Both the position numbers and the translations under genes were made by a program. A stretch of 64,000 nt of DNA, taken from assembly GCF_032854445.1 (NCBI RefSeq), contig NC_088300.1:16621570-16685569 (forward strand). Direction: 5' to 3'. Source of the stretch: Liolophura sinensis (taxonomy: Eukaryota; Mollusca; Polyplacophora; Chitonida; Chitonidae). Positions 1-11,944 of this stretch are shown in pieces (the stretch's first letter is position 1; each line of letters opens with the position of its first letter). Under the pieces are notes generated by a model. That model saw nothing but the letters and a program-made list of their open reading frames with translations. It made no database searches and was not told the origin of the DNA.

Positions 1-9
1 GACCTTGAT

Positions 10-172
10 TTATTTATTTATTTATTTGATTGGTGTTTTACGCCGTACTCAAGAATATTTCACTTATACGACGGCAGCCAGCATTATGGTGGGTGGATAA
101 CGAGCAGAGCCCGGGGGAAATCCATGACCATCTGCAAGTTGCTCGCAGACCTTCCCACGTATGGCCTTGACC
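10..172 (-). mobile_element. tRNA-derived SINE, family B, 3' portion
   Basis: The segment reads as the reverse complement of the 3' part of the SINE described at 36799-37074. It has a (TTTA)n tail, then tttgattggtgttttacgcc, then the region matching the body (accttcccacgtatggcc). The tRNA-like head is missing. It lies in the hnRNP L intron at the left edge. Confidence 0.8.
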
Positions 173-300
173 GTGAATCAAGTCCTTTGTCTTAATTTAG
201 TTATATGAAGCCTCTGTAAGATATTTGAATGCTTTAAAACCCTACCTTACTGGCAAAATTTCCACTGTCCTTTGAGGTATTTGTAAAAAAATAAACTTAC

Positions 301-3300
301 CCCAACTGTAACTTGCTGCCAAAGAAGAAACTGTTGTTGAGGTTCTGAATGGCTCTGTCCACAGATATAGGGTCTCCAAGCTGGACCATCGCAGACCCTT
401 CTTTTGTTTTCAAAAACTTGATCTAAAAACAGCAGGAAAGACACATGGAAACCCGCACTTACATAAATCACTCACATTTTAACAATTATTTTTAGCAAAA
501 TATTTTTATTCATTAAATGCCATATTCAAGAATTTTTTACTAGGACAATAGTCCTAGGTGGAGGATACAGGCGAATCTGTGACTAACAACTAACATTTGT
601 CAAGTCACTGACAAACTTCCCCATGTGAGATGCAGACTTGCAAGCCATGCTGGTGGAAGACTATGCAAAAGGCTCCACAACAAATTTGAGCACAAACTTA
701 CTGGTCGTGCTGGAACGTCTTAATACATGTATCTTTTTAAACAAAGAAATCTTTACACTCAGCAATACTTACAAAGGCATAGCACTGCCCCATTTTGTGT
801 TAAGATTGTAGCTGTTGTTGATGTACCAGCTTACAGTAGTAATGTCCACTTTTTCAACCACCCCATCTCTAACAAAAAGTTGAGGGTACACAGGGCAGAG
901 AGTCCACGTGTCATTAACTACAGTGCATTGACTATTGTCTGTGCACGATTCCACTTACCCTAACCACATTCCCATACAGACAGAAAAGGTTGAAGAGCTT
1001 GTCACAGTTGGAGTTCTCTGGGCTGAGGCCATATACCATAATGACTGCACCTTGCTGAGGTGCCCCTGGGTTGGGAGGGCCACCCATACCCATGCCATGG
1101 TCAGGGCCATAGTGACCTCCGGGAGGACTGCCATAACTGCTGTGACGATCCTGCTATATAACATGAATTCAAAAACACAAATTAGTGGCATTTTACATAC
1201 TTCAAATTGCACAAACAATGGACAACTATATCTCACTGAAAACTAACAACTGATGAAAAATCACCATTCAGACCATCATTCAAAATATTTTTGTTGGTCA
1301 TGACATTAACCTGACCAACTTTTCAGAAAAGAGCATTACTATACAGTCCTTTTTATTACTGTTTTTCTAAAAATGTTAATTTCTTAACAAAAAAAAATTA
1401 TTTTCCTCATTAGCCAGAATAAAAAAGAACCCCGAACTACCAACCATGAAGGAATTTTTTCTGCTATTGTGAGGCTAAGCTCAAGAAAAAATAGTTTAAG
1501 TTGGCCTGACATATTCACCATTGGTTTGGGGAAGTATCCTCTGTCTTGTGCTGGTGGCATTCCATACTGACTGCGACCACCATAGTTATCATAACCGTCT
1601 CCCTGCCCACCGTGCTCAAAATGCATTCCATATCCACCACCCTGAGGTCCGTAACCACCCCCACCTCCGCCACCTCTTCCTCCCATTGGATCACCCATTG
1701 GGGACCCTGAAAATAGAACACAGCTTTAATGTATTGAACAGCTCCAACCTAAAAAAACAGATCTGTGCAGGTTATCTTCAAAGAGCCTCATGACTGCCTG
1801 TACTTGGTTGCAAAACTATCCAGGTACAAACTTTAAACTATTAAATGAACTCACCGACAGATTCACAGAAAAATTGAATGTATGTAACACATAATGGATT
1901 TTCAGCTCAGCAAGGTCATAACATTTTAACCGCTGTGATCTTGTGTATCTTCAAATAACATGCCTGTAAAGGAGCCAGTGACAGGTCTGCGCATGTATTC
2001 AACCTTTGTTACAGATAAAACATCGACAAAAATCTGAACTGTATTACATGTGTTTTCTACTGTTGACTTAACATAGATTACTTCAAAAAGCCCAAATATC
2101 CCATACCAAAATTGGTATGCCAAAACTACAGACTTCAAGTCACATATTCCTGCGTACGAGAAAATATTTAAAAAAAAAAAATTTCACACATAAAGACCTT
2201 GGATAACAAAATGCTCTAAAAAACAACAAAAATGAAAACACAAGAAGCATGGCCATTGTCAGCCTTTCCCATTCAAGTGGCAGTTCTGTTTCCTGCATCA
2301 AAACTTTTTCACTTTCCTAACGCATCAAAACTTTTTCACTTTCCTAATGCATCAAAAAAATATCCAGGAATAACACCAAACAATTAAATGCGCTTTGATG
2401 TTTTCCCTTACCATAAGGAGAGGGAGCAGCTCCTGGGTATCGGGGGTCAGCTAGAAGGGGCTGATTTTTAGGAGATGACGGTTCCATTTCTGAAAGTAGA
2501 AAAAAAAACTTTAATTTTTGAAAATCTTGAATGAGAGTTTTCCATTTCAGTATGCTTGCAAAACGTTAAAAATCTTTATTAGAGAAAAATAAAGCAAAAT
2601 AGCTTTAAGAAAATTCAGAATTTCATAAAAAGAAATGGAGAAAACCTCTGAATAAACTAGAATCTACTTCCACATCAAGATTTTACATTTTTATCGAAAT
2701 TTCCATCATCACAAAAAGAGAATTTATCTTAAAAAAATAAAATCTGACTTTCTATCATGCCAAAATAAAACAAACTGGCAAGAAACAGAACTTGCAATAT
2801 GAGCAGAGCGCAAAAATAATATACATAATTTGAAAATGATTTTTTACCAAGGTCTCTAAGATGAAATAAAGTGTTTCACAGAATTTTATCTGTAGTTAGG
2901 AAAACTTTGAAACATAACAGTTTTCTTTTTATCTAAAAAGAAAATCTACGTTTTAATGTTCAACTTGAGATCTGGAAGAGAAATCTGTTGGAATACTGTC
3001 AGTACAAACAAGCTGTAGAAAGTGTAGGTGGAAACAATGTTTGGTTTTATTCAATGAGTTGCGGACTTGTGGGTGGAGGTGGTGAGGTGAGAACTGGGCA
3101 GCCCTGATCTGCTGGCTGGCTGGTTCAGGGCAGGGGACACAGAGATCTATCAAACCTCAGAGGCGCTGGCTGCCTGGCTCGTTAGCCGTCCCTGTACTAC
3201 CTTGAAGGCTCCCATCCACACACGACCCCCAAAAGTCCTGTTCAATAGGCATACAAGGATGGTAAACATCAAAAAAGCTAATTTTTCTTCTACCAGTTTA

Positions 3301-6300
3301 CAAAACAATTAAACTTCATAACTGCACAAAACAACATCGTACAACTTCATTGCAAAATAGCAGTCTTAAATCTTACGTAAATACAAAAAAAAAAAACAAT
3401 AAATTTACCACTATTTCTACTTCTTGACAATGTTTTGCATACCACATTTCATTTTCAATTTATACACTAAAAAACATACACATATTAAATATTTGTAATA
3501 TTTTCATCGCAATATTTGCAATAAAACAAAGGAACCACAGTCTTGGAAACCTGTCTAAACTAGGGGCGGGATTTTGTTTGAGAAAGTTGGTGTTGGAGAT
3601 TGAATTCAGGTATGTTAAAGTTAGAAGTCTTCCTAGAGAGTGACTGTTGCGTGTACCCCTGCCGATTATTTGGATTGTATCTGGGCATGAGGTTTAGACA
3701 GGTTTCGTGGGAACATTTTCATTGATAGCTTTTTATGAATGCATTTTATATTTTATAGGTACAAAAATGTTCAGGGTTTTAAGTCATTTGCGTGAGAATA
3801 GATTTAATAATAGAGCGTAATATAACTGTCTTACATGTACGACAATATCACCACAATATCACAATTTCCAAATATATAAATATATGTACAGCTGAAGCTG
3901 CAGCAATGTGTTGAAGGCTCACTCTGCCTGTGATTTTCTTCTGTGTCGGGGTGGGCTCCACTGTGACCAGGTGTTAACAAGTACTGTCTGACTGCAGCAT
4001 GTGTCCATGTCCCCAACAGGGTTGGGACAGGTGTAAAAGTGAGCAGGCAGGCCTGGAATCTGTGGTATGGGCTGTGTGGAGGGGCCCATATGTCCTTGCC
4101 TTGTGTCATCACACATGTTTGTCTGCAGGTCAGATATGGACCGAGGCAGAACTGCATTGAGTGGGAGTGTCTTGTAAAGCGCCCGAGGTCGGGTGGCCTG
4201 GACTGTAGTAAGTGTAGAGAGAGCTGTTCAGGGTGACACTCCTGTGTTCTTAGATTGCCATGTCCTAACAGAATCAGCAAGCTGCCTGGCTCGTTCACTA
4301 CCTTAGAGCTTAGTAAACCTTTCTGACTGCCATGTGTGAGCGGGTGGTTCTAGTGTAGCTTGGCTGTCGTACAGGGTTAACTTCAGTGGACATGAGGAGG
4401 CTCCTAGCTGTGGTAGGCGTACTGTGGACTTCTGGCGTGCAGCAGGACAACTGTAACTAGCCAGTGTTTCTAACGCAGGGAGTGGCCCAGCCTTCAGTGG
4501 GGGGGTAGTAACATGTGTCCTGGACATTTCGTCAGGCTGGGCTGCTGTGTTTTGTTTTCAAGCTCCTCCTATGTGTTTGCCAGTTACTGATGTCCAGAAA
4601 ACGGATTGACAGTCTTCGTGTCTCTTTGGCGTTAATGAAACAACATTTGCCTGTGCTGTTACCACAGCATTTGTGAAGTACATGTACGCAGAAACATTCT
4701 AGGTCAGCATATTTACGAATACATGTTTAAGGAGAAGTTTTACATGCAATTTATTGTTTCCAATATGTGACATGTTCAATTTAAATCCAATTAAAAATTT
4801 TAATGTACCTGCATTATTTAACAGAAATCTAACAAAGGGAAATGTTGAATTCAATTCTTTTGTCTAAGTTGCATGGCATACACTGTTGTAATGTAGCGTT
4901 TACACTGGGCACTTTAATCAGCCATACAGACGTAACATGCTGACTGACACTAAGCTTGTGCTTAAGGATCACACTTTTTAAATACAATGTTTGAGTTTAA
5001 TATCAACAAAAAGCTTTTGGCATGCAAAGAAAAGCTTTCAAAACAAAAAACGCAACTAAGTTTAGATATGGATCTTGGGTTATGATTAGGTAAATAAGGA
5101 ATGTGGAATAAGGAATGTGGAATAAGAAAATTCTCACTGATTGTGAACTAACCCACTGAAATGTAATGCAAATGTAGAAAATGACATTTCATGGAAGTAC
5201 ACATGTAACTGTATGCAAATTTCAATGTGAAGACATTTTGGACATTTTTTAATTATTTTGATTTCCAACTTCATGTTGATTTTTTCAATGATTTTAGGTT
5301 ATAACTATTTGTTCTTTGTGTACCCAAAGTACCTTACTGACATATTTAAGATGGGACAGGTTAGATGCCTTCAGATGGCTAAAGAACGCAGTTTTTGATT
5401 TGACCCCTATCACTATTCACTGGTCATTATGTTTGGTTATCAAATTTAGAGGAACAGGAGGAGATAGAGAGATCGCTGAACAAATTTACAACTGGCTAAT
5501 GACTTACTTAGTCCTGGATTGGTGTAATCCCAGCTCTCATTATCATTCTTCAGCACATTCAGTCTGGTCGGCTACAGAATGTAAGAAGACAGAAGAGTTA
5601 CAATTATTACATATAACTAACATAGCTCTTAACGGAGTGAATGATCAGGGTTCAACGTTGTACTTTACAGGTTTTCAGTTATATGATGACAAAGGAGTCC
5701 TTAAAGTGCATGTAATATGTCCATTACTACTCTTGTTCCATAATAACACTTTTCTATGTCCATACTCAGAAACACTCACAATCCCCTTAAAATCATCACA
5801 ACTTTATAAACAATTATTTATACAGTACCTTAGCATATTCAATCTTCAAAGTGCAGCATCCAGAGTATATATCAGCTCCATTCAGTGCCTGTTTTGCTCT
5901 TTTTGCAGATTCAATGGAGTCAAATGTGCAATGTGGTTAAGGTTGAAACAATGTATCATACGGACAGAGTTCAATATTCTTCAAGTATGTTAGATGTTCT
6001 GTGAGGTACATGGCAAAGTTATTATATTAAGGCTTAAACAGGACTGAAGACACAAAATTCTTCAGAACTGCATTAAATAAATAAATAAATCAACGTTCAT
6101 CAAGAAATCCATTCTACCTGCAACTGCTACTATCAATTTTGATATTAAGTACAAACATATATTTTGGTCCATTCAATGAAGAAGATCTAAATACAACCTT
6201 TAAAGAATAGCACATTTTCGAAAGGCACTTTGAATGAAAAATAATCTGTTTGTGGAGTCAAGCAGAGAACCATGGTTAAAAGGATATTCGACCATACACT

Positions 6301-9300
6301 GCACACCATTTTTCTTGAAGATCACAATCCTCAGTACCTTCCCACTTTGAGAGCAGATTGTGTGTATAACATCCTGAAATGAACAGTTCAGATATGGGTA
6401 GTGGAATTTCCATTCAACCTAAACTGGTAAACAATTCTAAACTTTCCATGCAATTATACTATACTATCAACACAATTTTAGAAAAACTTATTCCTCACAT
6501 GAGGGAACCCATCATGTAGTTTGTACCCATCCCTTAATCAAATAACTTTCTTCTTGTGAGCCTTAATTATATAGGAAAGACACCAGAATCCAAAAAGCAG
6601 ATTTCAAAAATAATGATGCCCAATAACACAATTAACTTTGAGGCAAGACTATCCTGCAACTCACCACAGTGATTGGATACTGTGGATTAAGGATGGTAAA
6701 CAACAGGATGTGGTTGGCTATTCGGGTATCATCAGGACCTCTGAAACAGTGACAAGAATTAGAAAATTAGTATCTGTGCTCAAAACTAACAATAATGTTG
6801 AATAAAAATCATATTCTTGCATAGCTGCAATACTAAATTGTCATTAATATATAAAGCAATAACGCCAAGGCAAATAGTTGAAATCCAAGTCCCAAATGTA
6901 ATCCAGTAAAACTCAATAAGTTTGGCCATGAAAGCTCTTTTTCCTGAAGGAGACCCAGGTGAGAAAATTAAAATAATGGCATGAAGTCAAGATCTAGGCA
7001 AATGTAAAGTCTAACAAATACTGTACCGTACTGACCCTGGACGCTGGATCTTCTGACTTGTGGAATAGTTGAAGAATGCAGGTTGACCAGCAACATATAT
7101 CTGATTCGCCTGCAACAAAATTATCAAATACTATAAGACATATTGCACCACAGCTAAGACTGGCTGAGTAACAATACAGGTCTCAAAATTAAGCTTGACA
7201 TTCATACTCAAAACTTCAAAATGAATGAAATACTGATGCTACATTAAGAATGAGACAAAGCCTTGCTCTACTATAACAGGTATTCTGTTTAAGGTCATTA
7301 ACCAATCTGCAATCAGCGTATTGGAAATACATCAACTACATATCTACTTCATGTATTGTAAATGCTTACAAGTTGCTTTTGAAACATAAAAATAAAGATA
7401 AACAATTCTTCGTAAAAAATCATTCAATGCATAGAACTACACCAACAACCGACCCATTCACATCTGGCTGAAGTGCTGAATTTGTTCCTCAGCTAGACAG
7501 TCTGTTGTGATTTAGACTCTCATTTGAGCCAGTATTTTCACTCGTCTTGATTTATCATTAACCGATGTCTGTCTTGCTCTGGCATTTTAAGATCAATAAT
7601 AAAGTGTTACTTTAAAAAGAATATACTGAATACTGTACCTGTGCATAATTGACACAATTCCGTGCTCCATTCAGGTCCTAAAATATTGAAGAAACAAATT
7701 ATTTAAGATCCAAACACGCATCAAGTGAGTGAGTGAGCGCTTGGGGTTTAACGTCGTACTCAACAATTTTTCAGTCATATGACGACGAAGGAATCATTAG
7801 GGTGCATGCACGTGTAATGTGCCTCCTTGTTGCAGGACGGATTTCCACCGCTCTTTTATTTAGTGCTGCATCACTGAGATGACTTACCGAAGGCAAGTAA
7901 GCCGCCCCGCCCGAGCCATTATACTGATACGGGTCAACCAGTCGTTGCACTATCCCCTTCATGCTGAACGCCAAGCGAGGAAGTTACAACTTCCTCTTTT
8001 AAAGTCTTAGGTGTGACTCGACCAAGGATTGATCCTGGATCTACCGGTCCCGAAGCGGACGCTCTACCAACTGTGCTATCCGGGCCGGTCAAACACGCAT
8101 CAAAACATCACCTTATAAGTTTATGGGTACAATCCTTTTGCTATTCAATTTGTAGTTGCAACATTTGTTTACAAAATGAAAAAATAACTTAAGATTTACA
8201 CATCTTGCTGAGAGGAAATAACAAAAAAGTGCACCTACATCAAACTCTATTAGGGCCTGTCTCTTGCGGGGCATCATGATCACATAGCTGCAAACAGAAA
8301 GAAAAAATCAATAGGAAAAGATTGTGAATTCATCCACAAATATCTGAAAACTAAATATTATTTTTTACTAGGTAATATAAACATTTTCCAACACTTAGGT
8401 TCTTGTTCTCACAAGTGAAATGAATTGAATGGACTTTTATTCATGAATAGCCATTACAGGTAAAAACATGGTAGAAAAATTTGTCATTATATAAAGCTTC
8501 TCATTGGACAGAATTTCAATCCCAATTACCAATGCTGTGTCACGCTCACCTAATACCACCAAAATGCTGAACAGCATCCACCAAATCTGCTTCTATAACA
8601 GCATCGGACAGGCCTCTACAATGGACCACACATGACGGAGATGGCTTGTGAGGGTCATCGTACTTGTCCTGCTAAGAGGGAATGCAAGTCATTTGAGATT
8701 GGTAGGCCATTATTTAAGTGATCAACATTTATTAGGGAGTTTTTAAGATGAGGTTGCTGTGACATTGTTAGACTGCCATCATTTCACTAAAAAAATGAAA
8801 AACAGCTTTTCACAATGAACATCTGTAAAGGGGGTCCGGGACTAACAAAAGTATCAACCAGGTCTTTGAAACTGTGATTTTATAAAGTTTACTATTATTC
8901 AACTCAAAAATTTGGTCAGATTTATGGGTGGAAGTAACACTGGTGGCCCCAAAACTTTACGACACTCAGTTTATAGTGCTGCCTTCATTTAATGCTGACC
9001 AACTTGTTCAGTTGTAGATTGTCATAAGTACATTAAACACTTTTCATTGAAATGGGCATCATACAGAATCCTTTACCACAAAAGCACCATGAACTCTAAA
9101 ATTTATCCCAAAAATTATCTTGTTGTAAAGACTAGGTTGATCCTTTTGTTAGTCAAACCACCTTCATATTTCAGGATGCGCCCCACTACACTCGCCACAA
9201 GGGAGCAGCCGTGGTCAAATTAGAACTCAGTAGCGGACAGTGGCGTTTGCAGTTTGATATAGCAGCTGCTTTACATACCCAATAAAAAGGTAACATTACA

Positions 9301-10030
9301 TAGTAACACTTTCTATTTGGCATTTCCCTTTCTCCACTGTTTTTACTATAAGTTATTAGAAACAGAGGCACGATTTCCAATGCAGAATTTCAAACAAACA
9401 TATATTTAATGTAGCAAACAGGCCGCCGCTAGGTCTAAGCAAAGTCTGTTGAGTGAAAATTAGCACCCAGCTCTCATACACTGCAAGATCTCGTGACATT
9501 TCTATTAAAAATATGGCCGCTGTCTGAAACGGGAATGTGATTCATTAGACCCGTCTCAGCTGTTCACTCTGAAAAGCTGATTCTTCAATGAATTGACATA
9601 CTAGTAAACACTAAAATTATCACACCGTACAAATTATAATTTTGAAGAGAGGCCTACTGCATAATAGTATTAGTGATTTCTTGGCTTCCTTGTACGTTAT
9701 AAAAACAGTATACTATGGATAAATGTTGTCATTACATACATTTCACATAATAATTACTGGGAGATACTAGAGTAGCTAACATTATAATTAAATCAGTTGA
9801 CAAAGGAAATTGTTGATGTTGCATTGATATAGAAAAGTGGGCACAAGCGTATAGTGAATTTTATGCATCAAATAAATTGGTTAGTTGTGACTTGTAAGGG
9901 CAATACCATTTATCTTAAAGTAAACAATACTGAAATGAACTAGAATCAGTTATACCCGTGGTCCGGACTGGACGCCATGACCGTCCATATCAGTCCTTTG
10001 CCGCTTGCTCATGTGTCCCTCGTACGCCAT
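301..10030 (-). CDS. HNRNPL: hnRNP L / smooth-type RNA-binding splicing regulator (5' and middle part, 13 coding exons)
   Basis: Nuclear RNA-binding protein of the PTB/hnRNP L family, which binds CA-rich RNA and controls splicing. Coding exons in gene order: 10030-9956, 8668-8550, 8287-8239, 7677-7639, 7109-7036, 6740-6665, 6373-6288, 5925-5829, 5571-5508, 2489-2412, 1706-1519, 1150-959, 422-301. All join in phase, giving 419 codons before the window ends. RRM1 lies at about residues 38-115 (VVHCRGLSD, MPRKRQALIEFD, FFNYSTSQKI) and RRM2 at about 129-210 (HILLFTILNPQYPIT, RIVIFKKNGVQCMVEFDS, CCTLKIEYAKPTRLNV, then WDYTNP). A Gly/Met/Tyr-rich linker covers about 253-350. RRM3 starts at about 352 (VIMVYGLSPENSNCDKLFNLF) and is cut after GSKLQL. 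The short first exon encodes MAYEGHMSKRQRTD, a likely basic nuclear-targeting start. RRM4 and the 3' end lie outside the window. The human paralogues HNRNPL and HNRNPLL and fly smooth cannot be separated here. The intron between 6288 and 5925 is of AT-AC type. Confidence 0.95.
773..868 (-). other. candidate cassette (poison) exon between hnRNP L exons 12 and 13
   Basis: On the minus strand a pyrimidine-rich acceptor (ctttttgttag) is followed by 96 bp and then a strong donor, GTAAGTATT. The flanking exons are in phase 0. Inclusion would read AGA TGG GGT GGT TGA, so translation would stop at the fifth codon. The segment contains ACA-rich stretches (CATCAACAACAG), and hnRNP L binds CA-rich RNA. 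Vertebrate hnRNP L genes are known to autoregulate through stop-containing exons. That this segment is ever spliced in is inference only. Confidence 0.3.
2297..2352. repeat. 27-bp direct tandem duplication
   Basis: The motif CATCAAAACTTTTTCACTTT is present twice in tandem with a period of about 27 bp, and a third start (gcatcaaaaaa) follows. It lies in the intron upstream of hnRNP L exon 11, close to exon 10. No function is visible. Confidence 0.6.
2490..5507 (-). other. 3.0-kb intron of the hnRNP L gene with a GC-richer central stretch
   Basis: The largest hnRNP L intron visible, between the exon ending NPGL (5508) and the exon starting MEPSSPK (2489). From about 3000 to 4560 it is clearly less AT-rich than the other introns. 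It contains two copies of GCTGCCTGGCTCGTT, near 3169 and 4271. Open frames here are short and none shows a recognisable domain. No exon is called. Confidence 0.4.
5672..5728 (-). mobile_element. fragment of SINE family A
   Basis: Matches the 3' half of the SINE at 7720-8093 (shared pattern cagt.atatgatgacaaagga and gtgcatgtaatatg). It is a diverged fragment in the hnRNP L intron between exons 8 and 9. Confidence 0.6.
5926..6287 (-). other. AT-AC (U12-type) intron inside the RRM2 coding region of the hnRNP L gene
   Basis: Read on the minus strand, the exon ends GTC GA at 6288. The intron opens with ATATCCTTTT, the U12 5' splice-site consensus. It closes with AC at 5927-5926, after a branch-site-like CCTTAAC (5942-5936) whose branch A lies 11 nt before the intron end. 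There is no polypyrimidine tract and no AG near the required junction. Joining GTC GA to ATTTGAC restores V-E-F-D-S, exactly where the hnRNP L family has MVEFDS. No GT-AG pair close by gives this frame. The intron is 362 bp, phase 2. Confidence 0.9.
7720..8093 (-). mobile_element. tRNA-derived SINE, family A, full length
   Basis: On the minus strand it begins with a tRNA-like head carrying an A-box-like TAGCACAGTTGG and a B-box-like GGATCAATCC. A conserved body of about 250 bp follows (aggaagttgtaacttcc, gcactaaataaaagagcggt, tcgtcatatgac), and the 3' end has the cccaagcgctcactcactc type. The same body appears at 12548-12860 and 19100-19432. The body also yields short open frames of the type MAFS.KGIVQ..VDP; these are repeat sequence, not a gene. 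It sits in the intron between hnRNP L exons 3 and 4. Confidence 0.85.
8669..9955. other. first intron of the hnRNP L gene, nothing recognised
   Basis: AT-rich DNA between the start-codon exon (9956-10030) and exon 2 (8550-8668). Open frames are short and without recognisable domains. The donor at the exon 1 end is GTATAA, a weak but acceptable match. Confidence 0.5.
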
Positions 10031-10859
10031 TTCTACTCCTTCTTTTCGGGGTCACCTTGCACTAGTGAGAACGAGGCTTATAATGCTTTCCTTGTGGGGC
10101 GCATGTGCATTTCGTCACATTTACCTTCCCAGCGTGAATCCCTCTCTGGTCACCTGCGAGAGTTGACCACGTTTTATGTCAGTCACAAAGCCATTGTCAA
10201 TCTAAAACCGTGGGCCTATTGTGGTGTATGTTAGAAAATACAAAATCTTGATGCCAGCGGCAGCTGCATATTAACTGTGTTGTTATGTGCTCATGTGAAC
10301 GATTTTTCACCCCACAGGATCACAACAGCTTATTTCATTTTCTGCAGGAAATGATGAACATTGGTGTTTGCATTAACATGTGCTACTCTCACGACCCACT
10401 CCCTCCCCTTAATTTTGCGTACTTATTTCCTTTTTATCTGGAACACTCTAACCGTTTACTACCGATATTAACTTTTCCATAAGTTTTAAAATGGAGGAGT
10501 CAGCACTAGAAGAGAAATACATAAAGGTACCAGTGTTAATAAAAACTATAAACCCATTAAGAAAAATTAGTCTCAATAAAAGTAGAAGTAGTGAGTCAGA
10601 ATTCACAGAGAGTTATTCATAATTTATTCTGTCCTTCATGATTAATTTTATTCGCTTGTTATTCTGCTACATTTCTCTTATTTTGTTCCCAGCTTTTCTT
10701 GTTTTCTTTCTCAAATTCGCCCTAGGCAGAAACAGATTATCAACTAAATAAATGAAATAAATATAGGACAACACGTGGAGGCCGATAACCGGCATTTGGC
10801 TGCTGGCGTTAGGACGTGGAGAGCGTATTTTGGTGACAGTTGGGACGGGAGCTGATAGT
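10031..10859. promoter_or_regulatory. shared intergenic promoter region between HNRNPL (minus) and GALM (plus)
   Basis: The two start codons lie head to head about 830 bp apart. The gap must hold both 5' UTRs unless there are unseen leader exons. Nothing like a canonical TATA box at a useful distance was evident. Two short open frames (9977-10234 and 10285-10482, plus) cross the region but lack coding features. The bidirectional promoter is inferred from geometry only. Confidence 0.45.
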
Positions 10860-11898
10860 ATGGGCGGTGTAACAGTAGAAAAGGACATCTTTGGTAAAAC
10901 AAAGGATGGTCAGAACGTTGACAGGTACTTTCTGGGTGGATAAGCTAATAGTCATCTGCATGAAGATAGACTGGAAGTCGTAGAAGTATCAAAGTGTGAC
11001 AGGACAAACTTAATGCATATATATCCGTGTCAAGAGCACTTAACAGTTTATCAAATGAAATGTCAAACAGACAGTGCAAGGCCATGTCATTAACCGTACC
11101 CACAGGCCCATGTATCAATGCATGGGCCTCATCTAAAGGCCCATCATGGCAGTCCGAAGGGAGAGGTTAAAGCAAGGCAACAAAGGTTGGCCTGATGTCA
11201 GTGAAATGTGACTGGGTGGGATGTCTTTGCCTGGTATCATGACCGGTTGATTTATGACATGGACTTGCCTTGCTACAAGAAGATGCTGTATATGTATACA
11301 CACCTAATGACTTAATGCTAATGTATTAATCATTTGAATGATCAGTTCCTCTTAGTTACCTGTTGGTAACTAAAGGTTTGTTAAGATTATGGTAGCAAAG
11401 GCAGTTTGACTCTTATACGATAAGGTTATGAAGTGGGACTACTGTAAATCTTCAAACTTTTCAACCACTAATGTACATTTTGAAGTTGAATTTATGCATA
11501 GAAGTTTTATGAAAATGAGGCTAAAAGTGATGTATTTGTGTCCCCTGAAATGAAAGCTTCATCAAACTGTGCAATTTATTTCTGTACACCCCATAGTTTT
11601 CTCAGAATGTTACAAAATATTGGTTGTAGAGGCAGTGGAAAGGGTTGAAGAATTAGGGCAATGTACCTTGCAGACAAGTCACATTCAAAATGCGGCATAT
11701 CAGTGACCTGGGTTCAGAAGTACTATCTATTAATAGAACATGTGATGTGTTGGGAAAAATACCAGTGTTTGTCTGTAAGCATTGCACATGGAGAATAGGG
11801 ACCAGATATGACTTTTATGCAGCAGCAAATTCATGAAGTTCTACAGAAAGTATGGGCTTTTTATGAATAACTGATGAAATCTTAAGTTATTATGTTTT

Positions 11899-11944
<46 letters not shown>

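Noticed and set aside
5316-5993. 225-codon plus-strand open frame
   Set aside because: It overlaps two hnRNP L exons and introns on the opposite strand and is their shadow plus a SINE fragment.
7771-7974. small protein of the MAFSMKGIVQ type, also at 12654
   Set aside because: It recurs only within SINE family A copies; repeat-derived frame.
10490-10620. alternative start exon for GALM (ATG near 10491, MEESALEEKY)
   Set aside because: The frame ends after about 44 codons and does not join GALM exon 2 better than the exon at 10860.
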